Source of the DNA: Trinickia symbiotica
Lineage (GTDB): Bacteria; Pseudomonadota; Gammaproteobacteria; Burkholderiales; Burkholderiaceae
Assembly: GCF_002934455.1 (NCBI RefSeq)
Contig: NZ_PTIR01000001.1
Location: 744,001-808,000 of the forward strand
DNA: 64,000 nucleotides
Reading direction: 5' to 3'
Positions 1-10,086 of this stretch are shown in pieces. Each line of letters starts with the position of its first letter. Position 1 is the first letter of the stretch. The position numbers and the translations under genes are program-made. Below the pieces are notes generated by a model, which saw nothing but the letters and a program-made list of their open reading frames with translations, did not search any database and had not been told where the DNA came from.

Positions 1-1469
1 TCGCCGTTGATCAGCATGTCGACCTTGACGACGTCCGACGCGCGGTACTCCTTGAACTCATAGTCCATCGACGCGTAGCCGCGCGATACCGACTTGAGCC
101 GATCGAAGAAGTCGAGCACGATCTCGGCCATCGGGATTTCGTAGGTGAGCTGCACCTGGCGGCCGTGGTACTGCATGTTGATCTGCGAGCCGCGCTTTTG
201 CGTGCAAAGCGTGATGACCGAGCCGACGTAGTCCTGCGGCATGTAGAGGTTCACGGTCACGATCGGCTCGCGAATTTCCTCCGTCTTCGACGGATCGGGC
301 ATCTTGGCCGGATTCTCGACCATGATCGTGGTGCCGTCGTTCAGCGCGACCTCGTAGACGACGGTCGGCGCCGTCGTGATGAGGTCCATGTCGAACTCGC
401 GTTCGAGCCGCTCTTGCACGATTTCCATATGCAGGAGCCCGAGGAACCCGCAGCGGAAGCCGAAGCCGAGCGCTTGCGAGACTTCCGGCTCGTACTGCAG
501 CGAAGCGTCGTTGAGTTTGAGCTTCTCGAGCGACTCGCGCAGCGCGTCGTATTGGTTAGCTTCGACGGGGTAAAGCCCCGCGAACACCTGCGGCTTGACT
601 TCCTTGAAGCCGGGCAGCGGCTCGTCGGCGGGCCGATTGGCGAGCGTCACCGTATCGCCGACCTTGGCCGCCGTCAGTTCCTTGATCCCCGCGATGATGA
701 AGCCGACCTGTCCGGCCGAAAGCTCGTCGAGATCCTTCGATTTCGGCGTGAAGACGCCGATGTGCTCGACGCCGTATTGCGCGCCTGTCGCCATGAGCCG
801 GATCTTGTCTTTCGGCCGCAGCGTGCCGTTGACGATGCGCACGAGCATGACGACGCCGACGTAGTTATCGAACCACGAATCGATGATGAGCGCCTGCAGC
901 GGCGCCTGCGGGTCGCCCTTCGGCGGCGGCACCTTCGCGATGAGCGCCTCGAGCACGTCTTCGACGCCGAGACCGGTCTTCGCGCTGCAGTGTACCGCAT
1001 CGGCCGCATCGATCCCGATGACGTCCTCGATCTCGGCGATCGCGTTCTCGGGATTGGCCGCGGGAAGGTCGATCTTGTTGAGCACGGGCACGACTTCGAC
1101 GCCGAGCTCGATCGCCGTATAGCAATTGGCGACCGTCTGCGCCTCGACGCCCTGGCTCGCATCGACGACGAGCAGCGCGCCTTCGCAAGCCGACAGCGAG
1201 CGGCTCACCTCGTAGGAGAAATCGACGTGTCCCGGCGTATCGATCAGGTTGAGGTTGTAGAGCTCGCCGTCGCGCGCGCGATAGCTGAGCGCCGCGGTCT
1301 GCGCCTTGATCGTGATGCCACGTTCGCGCTCGAGATCCATCGAATCGAGCACCTGCGATTCCATTTCGCGGTCGGACAGGCCGCCGCAAATCTGAATGAT
1401 GCGATCGGCGAGCGTCGACTTGCCGTGGTCGATATGGGCAATGATCGAGAAGTTGCGAATATGATTCAT
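1..1469 (-). CDS. lepA: Elongation factor 4 (LepA), 3' end cut by window edge
   Basis: Ribosome-associated translational GTPase that back-translocates stalled ribosomes. About 489 of the usual ~597 residues are present; the C-terminus lies beyond the left edge. The start reads [19 protein letters not shown], giving the G1 P-loop within the first 20 residues. DTPGHVDF (G3) and NKID (G4) follow, then the EF-G-like domains with a GFLGLLHME stretch typical of LepA. ATG at 1469 is the conserved LepA start. It is the last visible gene of the rpoE-rseA-rseB-mucD-glutaredoxin-lepA series, an order common in Burkholderia, where lepB usually follows. A long open frame on the opposite strand is a shadow. 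Confidence 0.97.
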   Translation of the reverse strand, partial: MNHIRNFSIIAHIDHGKSTLADRIIQICGGLSDREMESQVLDSMDLERERGITIKAQTAALSYRARDGELYNLNLIDTPGHVDFSYEVSRSLSACEGALLVVDASQGVEAQTVANCYTAIELGVEVVPVLNKIDLPAANPENAIAEIEDVIGIDAADAVHCSAKTGLGVEDVLEALIAKVPPPKGDPQAPLQALIIDSWFDNYVGVVMLVRIVNGTLRPKDKIRLMATGAQYGVEHIGVFTPKSKDLDELSAGQVGFIIAGIKELTAAKVGDTVTLANRPADEPLPGFKEVKPQVFAGLYPVEANQYDALRESLEKLKLNDASLQYEPEVSQALGFGFRCGFLGLLHMEIVQERLEREFDMDLITTAPTVVYEVALNDGTTIMVENPAKMPDPSKTEEIREPIVTVNLYMPQDYVGSVITLCTQKRGSQINMQYHGRQVQLTYEIPMAEIVLDFFDRLKSVSRGYASMDYEFKEYRASDVVKVDMLING

Positions 1470-1620
1470 TCAGTGGGTGAGGCAGGCCGTGCCGATCGAA
1501 GCGAAAAAGGCGCGCTCGAAGAACTGCGGAGCACGCCTCGGGAGTACTGAAAAACGGCCTATTTTACCCGAAATGACGGGCTCGACGGCGTATTGCGGCG
1601 GGTATCGCACGGGCCCGTCG

Positions 1621-1905
1621 TCAGGCGCCCATGCGCCGAGCCGCGAGCGCGGCACGCACGCGCTCGACGTCGAGCCTGTAACGGGAAAGCTCGATGCCGT
1701 CCAAGACCAGGACCGGCACGAGTTCGTCATAGCGGGCGACGAGCGCCGGCTCGGCGTCGACGTCGATCACCTCGACATTCGCTCCGAGCTCGGCAGCCAG
1801 CGGGACAAGCGCGGCCCGCATCTCTTCGCATAAGTGGCACCACGCGCGGCTATAGAGCGCGAGCGTCGGCGCGGACGGCGTCGGCACGCGCGAGCTCAGC
1901 GTCAT
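1621..1905 (-). CDS. Glutaredoxin-like thioredoxin-fold protein
   Basis: A 94-residue protein with a CHLC redox motif (YSRAWCHLCEEM, about residues 18-29) and a cis-Pro-like VPVLVLDG segment, as in the small glutaredoxin/DUF836 family. It probably carries out thiol-disulfide exchange in the cytoplasm; no signal peptide is visible. Its ATG overlaps the mucD stop codon (ATGA), so it is translationally coupled to mucD and transcribed with the sigma-E operon. The physiological substrate cannot be told from sequence. Confidence 0.85.
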   Translation of the reverse strand: MTLSSRVPTPSAPTLALYSRAWCHLCEEMRAALVPLAAELGANVEVIDVDAEPALVARYDELVPVLVLDGIELSRYRLDVERVRAALAARRMGA

Positions 1906-3431
1906 TTCTGCGCCATCGCCACGCGCGGGCGCATCGGCACGAACTGCGTGTTCTCGCCGCGCCGAACGAGCACGGCCACGGTCTTCTGCGGGTCGAGGTG
2001 CGCGACGGCTTGCTGGAAATCCTTCGCGCTGCCGATGTCCGTATCGCCGATGCGCAGAATGATGTCGCCCTTTTGCAGGCCGACGCGCGCAGCGGGCCCC
2101 TCTACCGTCTCGACTTGCACGCCGCCCTTCAGCTTCAACGATTTGCGCTGATCGGCCGGGATCTCGCTGACCGTCACGCCTAACGGATTGCGCGGCTGCG
2201 GTTTCGCCGACGGCGCTTCATGGTCGCCCGTCTTCGCCGTCTTTTCCGACGGTGTCTCGGCGACGGTGATCGGCAAGTCCATCGACTGCCCCTTGCGCCA
2301 GACCGTCACCGTCGTCCGCGTGCCGGGCTTCGTATCGCCGACCATGCGCGGCAGATCGGTATCGGTATCGACGGGCGCGCCGTTGAACTTGAGGATGATG
2401 TCACCGGGCTGCACGCCGGCCTTGTCGGCGGGACCGCCCGACTCGACATTGCTGACGAGCGCGCCTTCTGCTTTTGGCAGCCCCAGCGAATCGGCGACGT
2501 CCTTCGTCACCTGCCCGATCGCGACAGCGATGCGACCTCGCACGACGCGCCCCGTCGCCTTGAGCTGCTCGGCCACGCGCATGGCCTCGTCGATCGGAAT
2601 CGCGAACGAAATGCCCATGAATCCGCCCGTGCGGCTATAGATCTGGGAGTTGATGCCGATCACCTGCCCTTGCATATCGATGAGCGGCCCGCCCGAATTG
2701 CCTGGGTTCACCGCCACGTCGGTCTGGATAAACGGCAGATAGTCGCCCGTATCGCGCCCCTTCGCGCTGACGATGCCGGCCGTCACCGTATTGTCGAGGC
2801 CGAACGGGGACCCAATCGCCACGACCCACTCACCGACGCGCACCTTGTTCGAATCGCCGATTGTGACCGTAGGCAGATTCGAGGCATTGATCTTGACGAT
2901 CGCCACGTCGGTGCGGTCGTCCGAGCCGATCAGCTTCGCCTTGAACTCACGCTTGTCGGTCAGCGTGACATAGATCGTGTCCGCATCGTCGACCACATGC
3001 GCGTTCGTCATCACGTAGCCGTCCTGCGACACGATGAAGCCGGAACCGACCCCGGCATTCTGCTCGGAGTCGCTGTCGGGCCCGTCCTGGTTGCCGCCGT
3101 TCCCGCCGTCGTTCTGGCCGCCGCGCGGCGTGTTCTGCCCGTTTTGGCCATTTTGGCCGTTCGGCGCCTGCGGCAGCGGAATGCCGAAAAAGCGCCGGAA
3201 GAACTCCGACATGTCGCCTTCGTCCGTGCCCGGCGGAAGCGCGCGCTGCGGGCCCGCGCTCGAAACATGCGCCGTCGTCCGAATGTTGACGACGGCCGGC
3301 CCGACTTTATCGACGAGGTCGGTGAAATCGGGCAGGCTGGCGGCCGGCATGGCGGCGGCGAGCTCGGGCATGAAAGGCAGGCAAGCCAGCAGCGCGGCGG
3401 CCGCGAAGAATTTGCGCACCGAGTGATTCAT
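1902..3431 (-). CDS. mucD: Periplasmic serine endoprotease MucD/DegP-like
   Basis: HtrA-family protease/chaperone that degrades misfolded envelope proteins. The order is a signal peptide (about residues 1-30), a trypsin-like domain with His in TNAHVVDDAD, Asp in DRTDVAIVKI and Ser in GNSGGPL, then two PDZ domains. Between the first strand and the catalytic His there is a low-complexity loop rich in GQN and GG units, longer than in E. coli DegP. I chose ATG 3431 because it places a proper signal peptide at the N-terminus; an in-frame GTG at 3473 would add 14 residues and is possible. Neither has a strong ribosome site. It lies downstream of rseB and overlaps the glutaredoxin-like gene. Confidence 0.93.
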   Translation of the reverse strand: MNHSVRKFFAAAALLACLPFMPELAAAMPAASLPDFTDLVDKVGPAVVNIRTTAHVSSAGPQRALPPGTDEGDMSEFFRRFFGIPLPQAPNGQNGQNGQNTPRGGQNDGGNGGNQDGPDSDSEQNAGVGSGFIVSQDGYVMTNAHVVDDADTIYVTLTDKREFKAKLIGSDDRTDVAIVKINASNLPTVTIGDSNKVRVGEWVVAIGSPFGLDNTVTAGIVSAKGRDTGDYLPFIQTDVAVNPGNSGGPLIDMQGQVIGINSQIYSRTGGFMGISFAIPIDEAMRVAEQLKATGRVVRGRIAVAIGQVTKDVADSLGLPKAEGALVSNVESGGPADKAGVQPGDIILKFNGAPVDTDTDLPRMVGDTKPGTRTTVTVWRKGQSMDLPITVAETPSEKTAKTGDHEAPSAKPQPRNPLGVTVSEIPADQRKSLKLKGGVQVETVEGPAARVGLQKGDIILRIGDTDIGSAKDFQQAVAHLDPQKTVAVLVRRGENTQFVPMRPRVAMAQK

Positions 3432-3547
3432 AAGGGGGATTGGACCGAAACGTTGACCGAAAGGCTGCGCCACGCCGCCCGATACTTCGAATGACGCAAA
3501 AGGACTCGAAGCGCTCGAACGGCTGAATACTCAAAGGGATCGAAAGC

Positions 3548-4588
3548 TTATTTCGCAGCCTTGTATTTTATGGCAGAGGCGAATAGTTGCAGTGTGCCTT
3601 GAGGGACCTCGCCAAGCAAGGTGATCCAATAATCGCCGTGGCGCGTGACGAGCACGTGCGTCGCGCCGCTCGCGCCGGCGCCTTCCTTGCGTGAATTTTT
3701 TTCGGTGGGCTCGACAAAGACGGAAACCGTGGAGAGCCCGTCGGAAAAGACGGCCTGATCGACGGGAATCGGCGGATCGCCCGCATCGCGGGCTGCCATC
3801 GGCCGCCGCACCTCGCGAATCTTGCGAAAACCCGGCACGTCGGGATTCAGCGACCAGCCCTGGGCTTCCATGTCGACGGGCTCGACGGGCGGATGCACGA
3901 GCGTCCAGCCTGCCGTGTTACGAATCCCGGCCGCGATAGGCGCCTTTTGGGCCGGCACGCCGATCCGCAACTGGGTGAACGAGATCTGCTCGAGCACCTG
4001 GCCGCTCGCGTCGAGCGTCTGCGCGCGCAGCAAAAGCCCCGTCTTCGAATCGGTCCACAGCTTGTATGAGAAACGATACGCATCCTTCGGATCGAGCTCG
4101 ATCACCTGCGCGTCGATGCCGGCCACGCGATCGGGAGGCAGCATCTTCGAATCGTAGACGGCAAGGACGTCGCGCCCGCTTTCGCTCAAGAGCGCGGGGA
4201 ACGCGTCGCGGTTCTGCCGCTTCTCGACGACGCAAAGATGGCGCTCGGGCACGAACGTGAAGAGGTCGTCATCGTGCCTCAACAGCTTGCGCGGCTTGCC
4301 GTCGAGCGTTTCGAGCGCTTCGTACTCGCTGCCGTGGACCGCGTAATGGGAGACCCGCGAAGATTGAACGAACGTGCCGCGCTGATAGACGAACACGCCC
4401 TCGTAGTTCTCCTGCTGCGCGGCGCGCGGAATCCGATCGAGCCGGTTCGCGGCCTCGGCCGACGAATCGGCGGTACCACCCGCCTGAGCAAACGCCTGCG
4501 GCGCAACTGACAGCAACGCGGCCACGAAGATCAGCCAGAGCGGCAGCCGACTCTTTGCGGCGATGCGCCTAACCCCCGATATCGGCAT
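3548..4588 (-). CDS. rseB: Sigma-E regulatory protein RseB/MucB
   Basis: Periplasmic sensor that binds the anti-sigma factor RseA and shields it from proteolysis until mislocalised lipoprotein or LPS signals are bound. It has 346 residues with a signal peptide ending near AQAFAQAGG, a LolA-like N-terminal half (YEGVFVYQRG, about residue 63 onward) and the C-terminal RseB domain (TWILVHPP-like and ITLLGEVP segments). Only 4 bases separate it from rseA upstream, so it is in the rpoE operon. Confidence 0.93.
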   Translation of the reverse strand: MPISGVRRIAAKSRLPLWLIFVAALLSVAPQAFAQAGGTADSSAEAANRLDRIPRAAQQENYEGVFVYQRGTFVQSSRVSHYAVHGSEYEALETLDGKPRKLLRHDDDLFTFVPERHLCVVEKRQNRDAFPALLSESGRDVLAVYDSKMLPPDRVAGIDAQVIELDPKDAYRFSYKLWTDSKTGLLLRAQTLDASGQVLEQISFTQLRIGVPAQKAPIAAGIRNTAGWTLVHPPVEPVDMEAQGWSLNPDVPGFRKIREVRRPMAARDAGDPPIPVDQAVFSDGLSTVSVFVEPTEKNSRKEGAGASGATHVLVTRHGDYWITLLGEVPQGTLQLFASAIKYKAAK

Positions 4589-4592
4589 CAGC

Positions 4593-5228
4593 TTATTGGC
4601 CTTGCGAAGTCAGCGCGGCCGCGCGGATGAACGGTGCGGAGCCCGGCACCACGGGTTGCTGAGCGAACTGCTGATGTGCTTCGAGGTACTCGTCGAGCCG
4701 GGCGTCGCGAATGATGTTGAGCTCGCCGGCATTCGACGAATCGTGGCCGCCGGCCATCGCGACCGTTTGCACCGGATCATGCCGGGCCGGAACGGCCGCC
4801 GTTTGCAGCGCCGCCTGCTGCCCGCCGGCATGCTGGACTTGCGGAACGACGATCCACGTCAGCACGGCCGCGGCCGCGGCAGCCGCGAGACTCGGCGCGA
4901 ACCGCCGGCCGACGAACGAGAGGCCGCGACCGTCGCGGCGCGCGGCCGGTGCCGCTGAAGCAGCCGGCGCAAGAACGTGCGGCTCCGCTTCGAGCCGCGC
5001 GGCGAACCCGCGCAGGAATGCGCTGCTCGCCGCGGGATGAACCGCCAGATCATCCGAGCGCAACGCGTCGCCGATCAGGTGGTAGTCGGACCAGACGGCC
5101 CGATCGGCGCCGCTCAACCCCGAAAGGACGGCATCGGCTTGTTCCGCTCCATCGAACCACTCGCCGTCTACAAAAGCGGACAAACGCTCGCCTCGCGAGC
5201 CCTGCGAAACCTTCGATACCGACCCCAT
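4593..5228 (-). CDS. rseA: Anti-sigma-E factor RseA/MucA
   Basis: Inner-membrane anti-sigma factor of 211 residues. The N-terminal cytoplasmic sigma-binding domain contains the signature ERLSAFVDGEWFDG and WSDYHLIGDALR. One transmembrane segment follows (SLAAAAAAAVLTWIVVPQV, about residues 110-128), then a periplasmic tail that should bind RseB. The start at 5228 is preceded by a GGGGAG ribosome site at correct spacing; the frame stays open upstream but lacks family similarity there. It lies between rpoE and rseB. Confidence 0.93.
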   Translation of the reverse strand: MGSVSKVSQGSRGERLSAFVDGEWFDGAEQADAVLSGLSGADRAVWSDYHLIGDALRSDDLAVHPAASSAFLRGFAARLEAEPHVLAPAASAAPAARRDGRGLSFVGRRFAPSLAAAAAAAVLTWIVVPQVQHAGGQQAALQTAAVPARHDPVQTVAMAGGHDSSNAGELNIIRDARLDEYLEAHQQFAQQPVVPGSAPFIRAAALTSQGQ

Positions 5229-5341
5229 GACGCTCCCCAATTCTTGCAAACACCCGTAATCAAACCGCTCCGCGCGCCCGTCCAGCACCGCCCGTAGCCC
5301 GTCGCACCCGCGGGGCGCACCCCTGCCGCTAGCAGCAGCCG

Positions 5342-5941
5342 CTACCAGCGCTTGCCCTCCGGCGTATCGAGCAACGGACGCAATTTTGCCGCAATTGCCT
5401 CGCGCGCGCGAAAAATACGAGACCGCACGGTGCCGATCGGGCACCCCATCATCTCGGCGATTTCCTCGTAGCTGAGGCCTTCGATTTCCCGAAGCGTGAT
5501 GGCGACGCGCAACTCTTCAGGCAGCAACGCCATCGCGGCATTGACCGTCTGGGCAATCTGCTTGCTCATCAACACCGACTCGGGCGTGTTGATATCCCTT
5601 AGTTGATCGGCGTCCGAGAAAGTTTCAGCTTCCTCGGCATCGGCTTCTGTTGAAGTCGGGGCTCGACGGCTCTGCGTGGCCAGATAGTTCTTGGCCGTGT
5701 TGACCGCAATCCGGTACAGCCACGTGTAGAACGCCGACTCGCCGCGAAACTGCGGCAGTGCGCGATACGCCTTGATGAACGCATCCTGAGCGACATCCTC
5801 GACCTCCGCCGGGTCGCGCACGAGGCGCGAGATCAGCCGGATGATCTTCCGATGGTACTTGGAGACCAGGAGCTCGAACGCGGCTTTATCGCCTTTTTGC
5901 ACGCGTTCGACCAGTACCTGGTCAATCTCTTTTTCGCTCAC
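5342..5941 (-). CDS. rpoE: RNA polymerase sigma-E factor (RpoE/AlgU)
   Basis: ECF sigma factor of 199 residues directing the envelope stress regulon. Region 2 (RLVRDPAEVEDVAQDAFIKAYRALPQF) and region 4 (LREIEGLSYEEIAEMMGCPIGTVRSRIFRAR) are both complete. The start codon is GTG (MSEKEIDQVLV). It heads the operon with rseA, rseB and mucD. A TACAAT sequence on the minus strand at 5984-5989 could be a -10 element, but no good -35 element was found; autoregulation by sigma-E is usual in this family and was not demonstrated here. Confidence 0.97.
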   Translation of the reverse strand: MSEKEIDQVLVERVQKGDKAAFELLVSKYHRKIIRLISRLVRDPAEVEDVAQDAFIKAYRALPQFRGESAFYTWLYRIAVNTAKNYLATQSRRAPTSTEADAEEAETFSDADQLRDINTPESVLMSKQIAQTVNAAMALLPEELRVAITLREIEGLSYEEIAEMMGCPIGTVRSRIFRAREAIAAKLRPLLDTPEGKRW

Positions 5942-6041
5942 CTGATGGTCCGTTTACTTTTGGGGGGCGCGTTGCGGACCGCTATTGTAGCGCCCCGTTC
6001 AACGCCTGATGCCCGATGGGCTGTAACGTTGGTTACCGTCG

Positions 6042-6497
6042 TTACATCGCCGCATGCCTCGCCCGCACGGCCAGTTCGCGAAAGGCTTCGGCGGGGAGCG
6101 CATCGGCCGCGACTAGAAGCCTCGACAGGCGCGCCCCGCCATGCGGCATGACCGCGATGATGAGGAGCAGGCTCGCCCATTGGGCGCAGCCGACGATGCG
6201 GCCCCGCACGAGCAAGCGCCCCGAGCGGTCATAGGCCGCGATGCCGTCGGGCTCGAGTGAAAGCGCCGCGGGTTGCCGGCGCTCATGAGCCAACGCTGCA
6301 AGCGCGAGCGCACCGAAGGTGGCCGCGGCGAGCGCGAAGGCAGCCAGGTCGCCGCCACGCGGCATGACGACGCTCCGAACCGCGAGCGCGGCGAGCAGCG
6401 TGAAAACGAAGAGGCTCGCCCGAACGGCCACCGAGCGCGACAGCGCGATGCCTTGCGGCACGCGCTGCGCCCAGGAACGTTCGGGTCCGCCAGGCAA
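6042..6497 (-). CDS. YgfX/CptA-like small membrane protein
   Basis: About 150 residues, with two hydrophobic segments near the N-terminus (FVFTLLAALAVRSVV and FALAAATFGALALAALA) followed by a soluble tail ending with a pattern like LLVAADALPAEAFRELAV. Two TM helices plus a C-terminal 'DALP..AFR.L' stretch resemble the YgfX family, described in E. coli as an inner-membrane protein affecting division and cell shape. The start is uncertain: a TTG at 6497 lies 5 bases after the fabF stop; GTG codons at 6461 and 6431 are alternatives. It lies between fabF and rpoE on the same strand. Family assignment is by resemblance only. Confidence 0.6.
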   Translation of the reverse strand: MPGGPERSWAQRVPQGIALSRSVAVRASLFVFTLLAALAVRSVVMPRGGDLAAFALAAATFGALALAALAHERRQPAALSLEPDGIAAYDRSGRLLVRGRIVGCAQWASLLLIIAVMPHGGARLSRLLVAADALPAEAFRELAVRARHAAM

Positions 6498-6502
6498 GCG
6501 AC

Positions 6503-7741
6503 TCAGATGCGCTTGAAAACGAGCGTCCCGTTCGTGCCGCCGAACCCGAACGAGTTCTTCAGCGCGACGTCGATCTTCATTTCCCGCGCGCTGTTGGCGC
6601 AGTAGTCGAGATCGCATTCGGGATCCTGCTCGAAGATGTTGATCGTCGGCGGCGAAACCTGATGGTGGACGGCGAGCACCGTGAACACCGACTCGAGCCC
6701 GCCCGAGCCGCCGAGCAGATGGCCCGTCATCGACTTCGTCGAATTGACGACCACGCGCTTCGCCTGCTCGCCGAGCGCACGCTTGATGCCGATCGTCTCC
6801 GCGAGATCGCCGAGCGGCGTCGACGTGCCATGCGCGTTGACGTAGTTCACTTCGCCGGCATTGATGCCCGCGTTGCGCAACGCCGCCTGCATGCAGCGGC
6901 GCGCACCGTCGCCATCCTCGAGCGGCGCCGTCATATGGTAAGCGTCGGCGCTCATGCCATAACCGGCGATCTCCGCGTAGATCTTCGCGCCGCGCGCCTT
7001 CGCGTGCTCGTACTCCTCGAGCACCATGACGCCCGCGCCCTCGCCGAGCACGAAGCCATCGCGGCCCGTGTCCCACGGGCGGCTCGCCGTTGCGGGATCG
7101 TCATTGCGCTGCGAGAGCGCGCGCGCCGCCGCGAAGCCGCCGATGCCGAGCGGGGAGACCGTCGATTCGGCGCCGCCCGCGACCATCACGTCGGCATCGC
7201 CGTACTCGATGAGCCGCGACGCTTCGCCGATGCAGTGCAGACCCGTCGTGCAGGCCGTCACGATCGCGAGATTCGGCCCCTTCAGACCGTACATCATCGA
7301 CAGATGACCGGAGATCATGTTGATGATCGAGGCGGGCACGAAAAACGGGGAAATCCGCCGGGGGCCGCGGTTGTGCAGCTCCATTTGCGTGGCTTCGATC
7401 ATCGGCAGGCCGCCGATGCCCGAGCCGACCACGACGCCGATGCGCTCGGCATCCGCTTCCGTCACTTCGAGGCCACTATCCTTGATCGCCTGAATGCCGG
7501 CGGCGAGGCCGTAATGGATGAACGTATCCATCTTGCGGGCTTCTTTCGCCTCGAGATAATCCTCGACGTTGAAGCCCTTCACCTCGCCTGCGAAGCGCGT
7601 CGAGAAGTTCGTCGCATCGAACTTCGTGATGTTGGCAATGCCGGACTTTCCGGCCACCAGATTGGCCCATCCGTCGGCAACATCATTGCCAACAGGCGAG
7701 ACGAGCCCCAAGCCTGTAACGACAACACGACGACGGCTCAC
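6503..7741 (-). CDS. fabF: 3-oxoacyl-ACP synthase II
   Basis: Condensing enzyme that elongates acyl-ACP with malonyl-ACP in type II fatty acid synthesis; 412 residues. The nucleophile Cys is in TACTTGLHC, the two catalytic His are in [11 protein letters not shown] and [13 protein letters not shown], and the glycine-rich [12 protein letters not shown] closes the protein. GTG at 7741 is chosen because AGAGG lies just upstream and the protein then starts [17 protein letters not shown] as in the family. It follows acpP in the fab cluster. Confidence 0.97.
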   Translation of the reverse strand: MSRRRVVVTGLGLVSPVGNDVADGWANLVAGKSGIANITKFDATNFSTRFAGEVKGFNVEDYLEAKEARKMDTFIHYGLAAGIQAIKDSGLEVTEADAERIGVVVGSGIGGLPMIEATQMELHNRGPRRISPFFVPASIINMISGHLSMMYGLKGPNLAIVTACTTGLHCIGEASRLIEYGDADVMVAGGAESTVSPLGIGGFAAARALSQRNDDPATASRPWDTGRDGFVLGEGAGVMVLEEYEHAKARGAKIYAEIAGYGMSADAYHMTAPLEDGDGARRCMQAALRNAGINAGEVNYVNAHGTSTPLGDLAETIGIKRALGEQAKRVVVNSTKSMTGHLLGGSGGLESVFTVLAVHHQVSPPTINIFEQDPECDLDYCANSAREMKIDVALKNSFGFGGTNGTLVFKRI

Positions 7742-7924
7742 GGTAACCTCTTTTCCATAGAATGACAAAAGCAAAAGCCACAGCGGCCGCAGGGAACGGC
7801 CCTGCATGCCCCGTGGCTATGAATTCAGCATCAGCCCGTACCTGGCATTGGCGTGACGCGCTTGACGAGCGCTTGACGAGCGCGACGTGGCCAGCTCGAA
7901 AACGAGCGAAAGGTCCGACGAGCG

Positions 7925-8164
7925 TCAGGCCTTGACGTTTGCGCGAGCGTAATCGATCGCTTGCTGAACCGTGGTGATCTTTTCGGCCTCTTCGTCGGGA
8001 ATTTCCATGCCGAACTCATCTTCGAGCGCCATGACGAGTTCGACGGTGTCGAGCGAGTCCGCACCGAGATCGTTCACGAACGAGGCCTCGTTTTTGATTT
8101 CAGCTTCGGCGACGCCCAGTTGTTCCGCGACGATCTTCTTGACGCGCTGTTCGATGTTGTCCAT
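7925..8164 (-). CDS. acpP: Acyl carrier protein
   Basis: A 79-residue acidic carrier. The phosphopantetheine attachment serine is in [15 protein letters not shown]. It begins [17 protein letters not shown] and ends [10 protein letters not shown] strong GGAGGGG ribosome site stands just before ATG 8164, as expected for a very abundant protein. It lies between fabG and fabF, with about 157 bases upstream of it to fabG and 183 downstream to fabF, enough room for its own promoter, though none with good -35 and -10 boxes was seen. Confidence 0.98.
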
Positions 8165-8321
8165 TACCCCTCCGAGGGAAAGAAGTTCAAAAATGCAAGT
8201 GCGCGCATTTTATCAGGTTTGGTTCTGCGAAAAAGCACGCGCAAGATAGGGCAAAACCCGTCGCAACGGCGCTCCCCGAAAGGGGGAAATACGCCAAGGC
8301 GCGGATGTTACCCGATTTCGG

Positions 8322-9071
8322 TTACGACATGAACATGCCGCCGTTGACGTGCAACGTCGTGCCGGTGATATACCCGGCGAACGGCGACGCGAGGAATGCG
8401 ACGGCATGCGCGATGTCGTCGGGCGAACCGAGCCGGCCGAGCGGAATCTGCGCCTTGAGCGCCGCCTGCTGCTCCTCGGGCAGCACCTTCGTCATGTCGG
8501 TGTCGATGAACCCGGGCGCGATACAGTTGACGGTGATGCCGCGGCTGCCGATCTCCCGTGCGAGCGCACGCGTCATGCCCGCGACCCCGGCCTTGGCCGC
8601 CGCGTAATTGACCTGTCCCGGATTGCCCGTCGATCCGACGACCGACGTGATGTTGATGATGCGTCCGCCGCGCGCCTTCATCATCGGGCGCAGCACCGCG
8701 CGCGAGAGACGGAACACGGCTTTCAGATTCGTATCGACGACGGCATCCCAATCGTCGTCCTTCATCCGCATCGCGAGTTGATCTTGCGTGATGCCGGCAT
8801 TGTTGACGAGCACGTTGAGCGCGCCGAACTCCTTGACCGTGCTCTCGATGAGCGCTTCGACCGCAGCGCCGTCGTTCACGTCGAGCACCACACCGCGACC
8901 CGCTCCGCCCTGCGCCGCGAGCGCCTCGCCGATGCCTTGCGCACCGGCCTCGCTCGTCGCCGTGCCGATGACGGTCGCGCCTTGGCGCGTGAGCTCGAGC
9001 GCGATGGCGCGGCCGATGCCACGTGAAGCGCCTGTCACGAGGGCGACCTGTTTATCGAGAGCTTTTTCCAT
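8322..9071 (-). CDS. fabG: 3-oxoacyl-ACP reductase
   Basis: NADPH-dependent short-chain dehydrogenase/reductase for the first reduction step of fatty acid elongation; 249 residues. The cofactor motif TGASRGIGRAIA is at about residues 13-24, NNAG at about 88-91, and the catalytic Ser, Tyr and Lys are in ITSVVGSTGNPGQVNYAAAK. ATG 9071 gives the canonical MEKALDKQVALVTG N-terminus; an upstream in-frame ATG at 9113 would add 14 residues without family similarity. It lies between fabD and acpP. Confidence 0.97.
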   Translation of the reverse strand: MEKALDKQVALVTGASRGIGRAIALELTRQGATVIGTATSEAGAQGIGEALAAQGGAGRGVVLDVNDGAAVEALIESTVKEFGALNVLVNNAGITQDQLAMRMKDDDWDAVVDTNLKAVFRLSRAVLRPMMKARGGRIINITSVVGSTGNPGQVNYAAAKAGVAGMTRALAREIGSRGITVNCIAPGFIDTDMTKVLPEEQQAALKAQIPLGRLGSPDDIAHAVAFLASPFAGYITGTTLHVNGGMFMS

Positions 9072-9144
9072 GATCCGTCCGATTGATCCTTTTGCGCTTA
9101 CCGTTGACTTCATTGCCGGGCGCCGATGGCGAGCCTTGCCGGCT

Positions 9145-10086
9145 TCACCCGGCCGCGACGGCCTTCAGCATGTCTTCGAGCGAGGCCGGGTCCGTGATCG
9201 CCCCGCCGACGAGATTCGCGTCGATGCGCTTCGTGAGGCCGGCGAGCACCTTGCCGGGACCGCATTCGATCACGTGCGTCGCGCCGCTCTTCGCGATCGA
9301 CTGCACGCATTCGACCCAGCGCACCGCACCCGCGGCCTGGCGTACGAGTGCGTCCTTGATCGCGGCCGGCTCCATGGTCGTCGCCACGTCGACATTGTTG
9401 ACGACGGGAATCTGCGGCACATTCACTTCGACGCTCCCCAGGTACTCGCGCAGGCGGTCCGAAGCCGGTTTCAGCAGCGACGAGTGAAACGGCGCCGAGA
9501 CCGGCAGCGGCAGTGCGCGCTTGGCGCCCTTGCCCTTCGCGAGTTCGCAGGCCTTTTCGACGGCCGCCTTGTGACCGGCAATCACCACTTGCGACGGCGC
9601 ATTGAAGTTCACCGCTTCCACGACGCCCGCGCCTTCGCTCGCGGCCTCGGCGCACACCGCGCGCACCGTGTCGTCGTCGAGACCGAGGATCGCGGCCATG
9701 CCGCCGACACCGACGGGAACCGCCGTTTGCATCGCCTGGGCGCGAAAGCGCACGAGCGGCAGCGCATCTCGAAAAGCGAGCGCGCCAGCCGCAACGAGCG
9801 CCGTGTACTCGCCGAGGCTATGCCCCGCGACCACCGACGGCGCGGGACCGCCCGCCGCGCGCCACGCGCGATAGAGCGCATAGGCCGCCGTGAGCATGAC
9901 GGGCTGCGTGTTCGTCGTGAGGTTCAACTCGTCGGCCGGACCTTCGGCGATCAGCTTGCCGAGATCTTGCCCGAGCGCATCGGACGCCTCCTGAAGCGTT
10001 TCACGCACGGCGGCATTATCGGCGAACGCGCCCAGCATGCCGACCGATTGCGAGCCTTGCCCAGGAAATACGAACGCGAATTTCAT
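9145..10086 (-). CDS. fabD: Malonyl-CoA:ACP transacylase
   Basis: Transfers malonyl from CoA to ACP; 313 residues. It starts MKFAFVFPGQGSQSVGM with the oxyanion-loop GQGSQ. The nucleophile serine is in GHSLGEYTALV and the partner His in VSAPFHSSLLKPA. The end, ITDPASLEDMLKAV, is typical. It lies 73 bases before fabG on the minus strand and 148 bases after fabH. Confidence 0.97.
   Translation of the reverse strand: MKFAFVFPGQGSQSVGMLGAFADNAAVRETLQEASDALGQDLGKLIAEGPADELNLTTNTQPVMLTAAYALYRAWRAAGGPAPSVVAGHSLGEYTALVAAGALAFRDALPLVRFRAQAMQTAVPVGVGGMAAILGLDDDTVRAVCAEAASEGAGVVEAVNFNAPSQVVIAGHKAAVEKACELAKGKGAKRALPLPVSAPFHSSLLKPASDRLREYLGSVEVNVPQIPVVNNVDVATTMEPAAIKDALVRQAAGAVRWVECVQSIAKSGATHVIECGPGKVLAGLTKRIDANLVGGAITDPASLEDMLKAVAAG

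Noticed and set aside
165-1550. A 461-codon open frame antisense to lepA
   Set aside because: High-GC shadow; its residues are Arg/Leu/His-rich, without domains or a ribosome site, and the other strand encodes LepA clearly.
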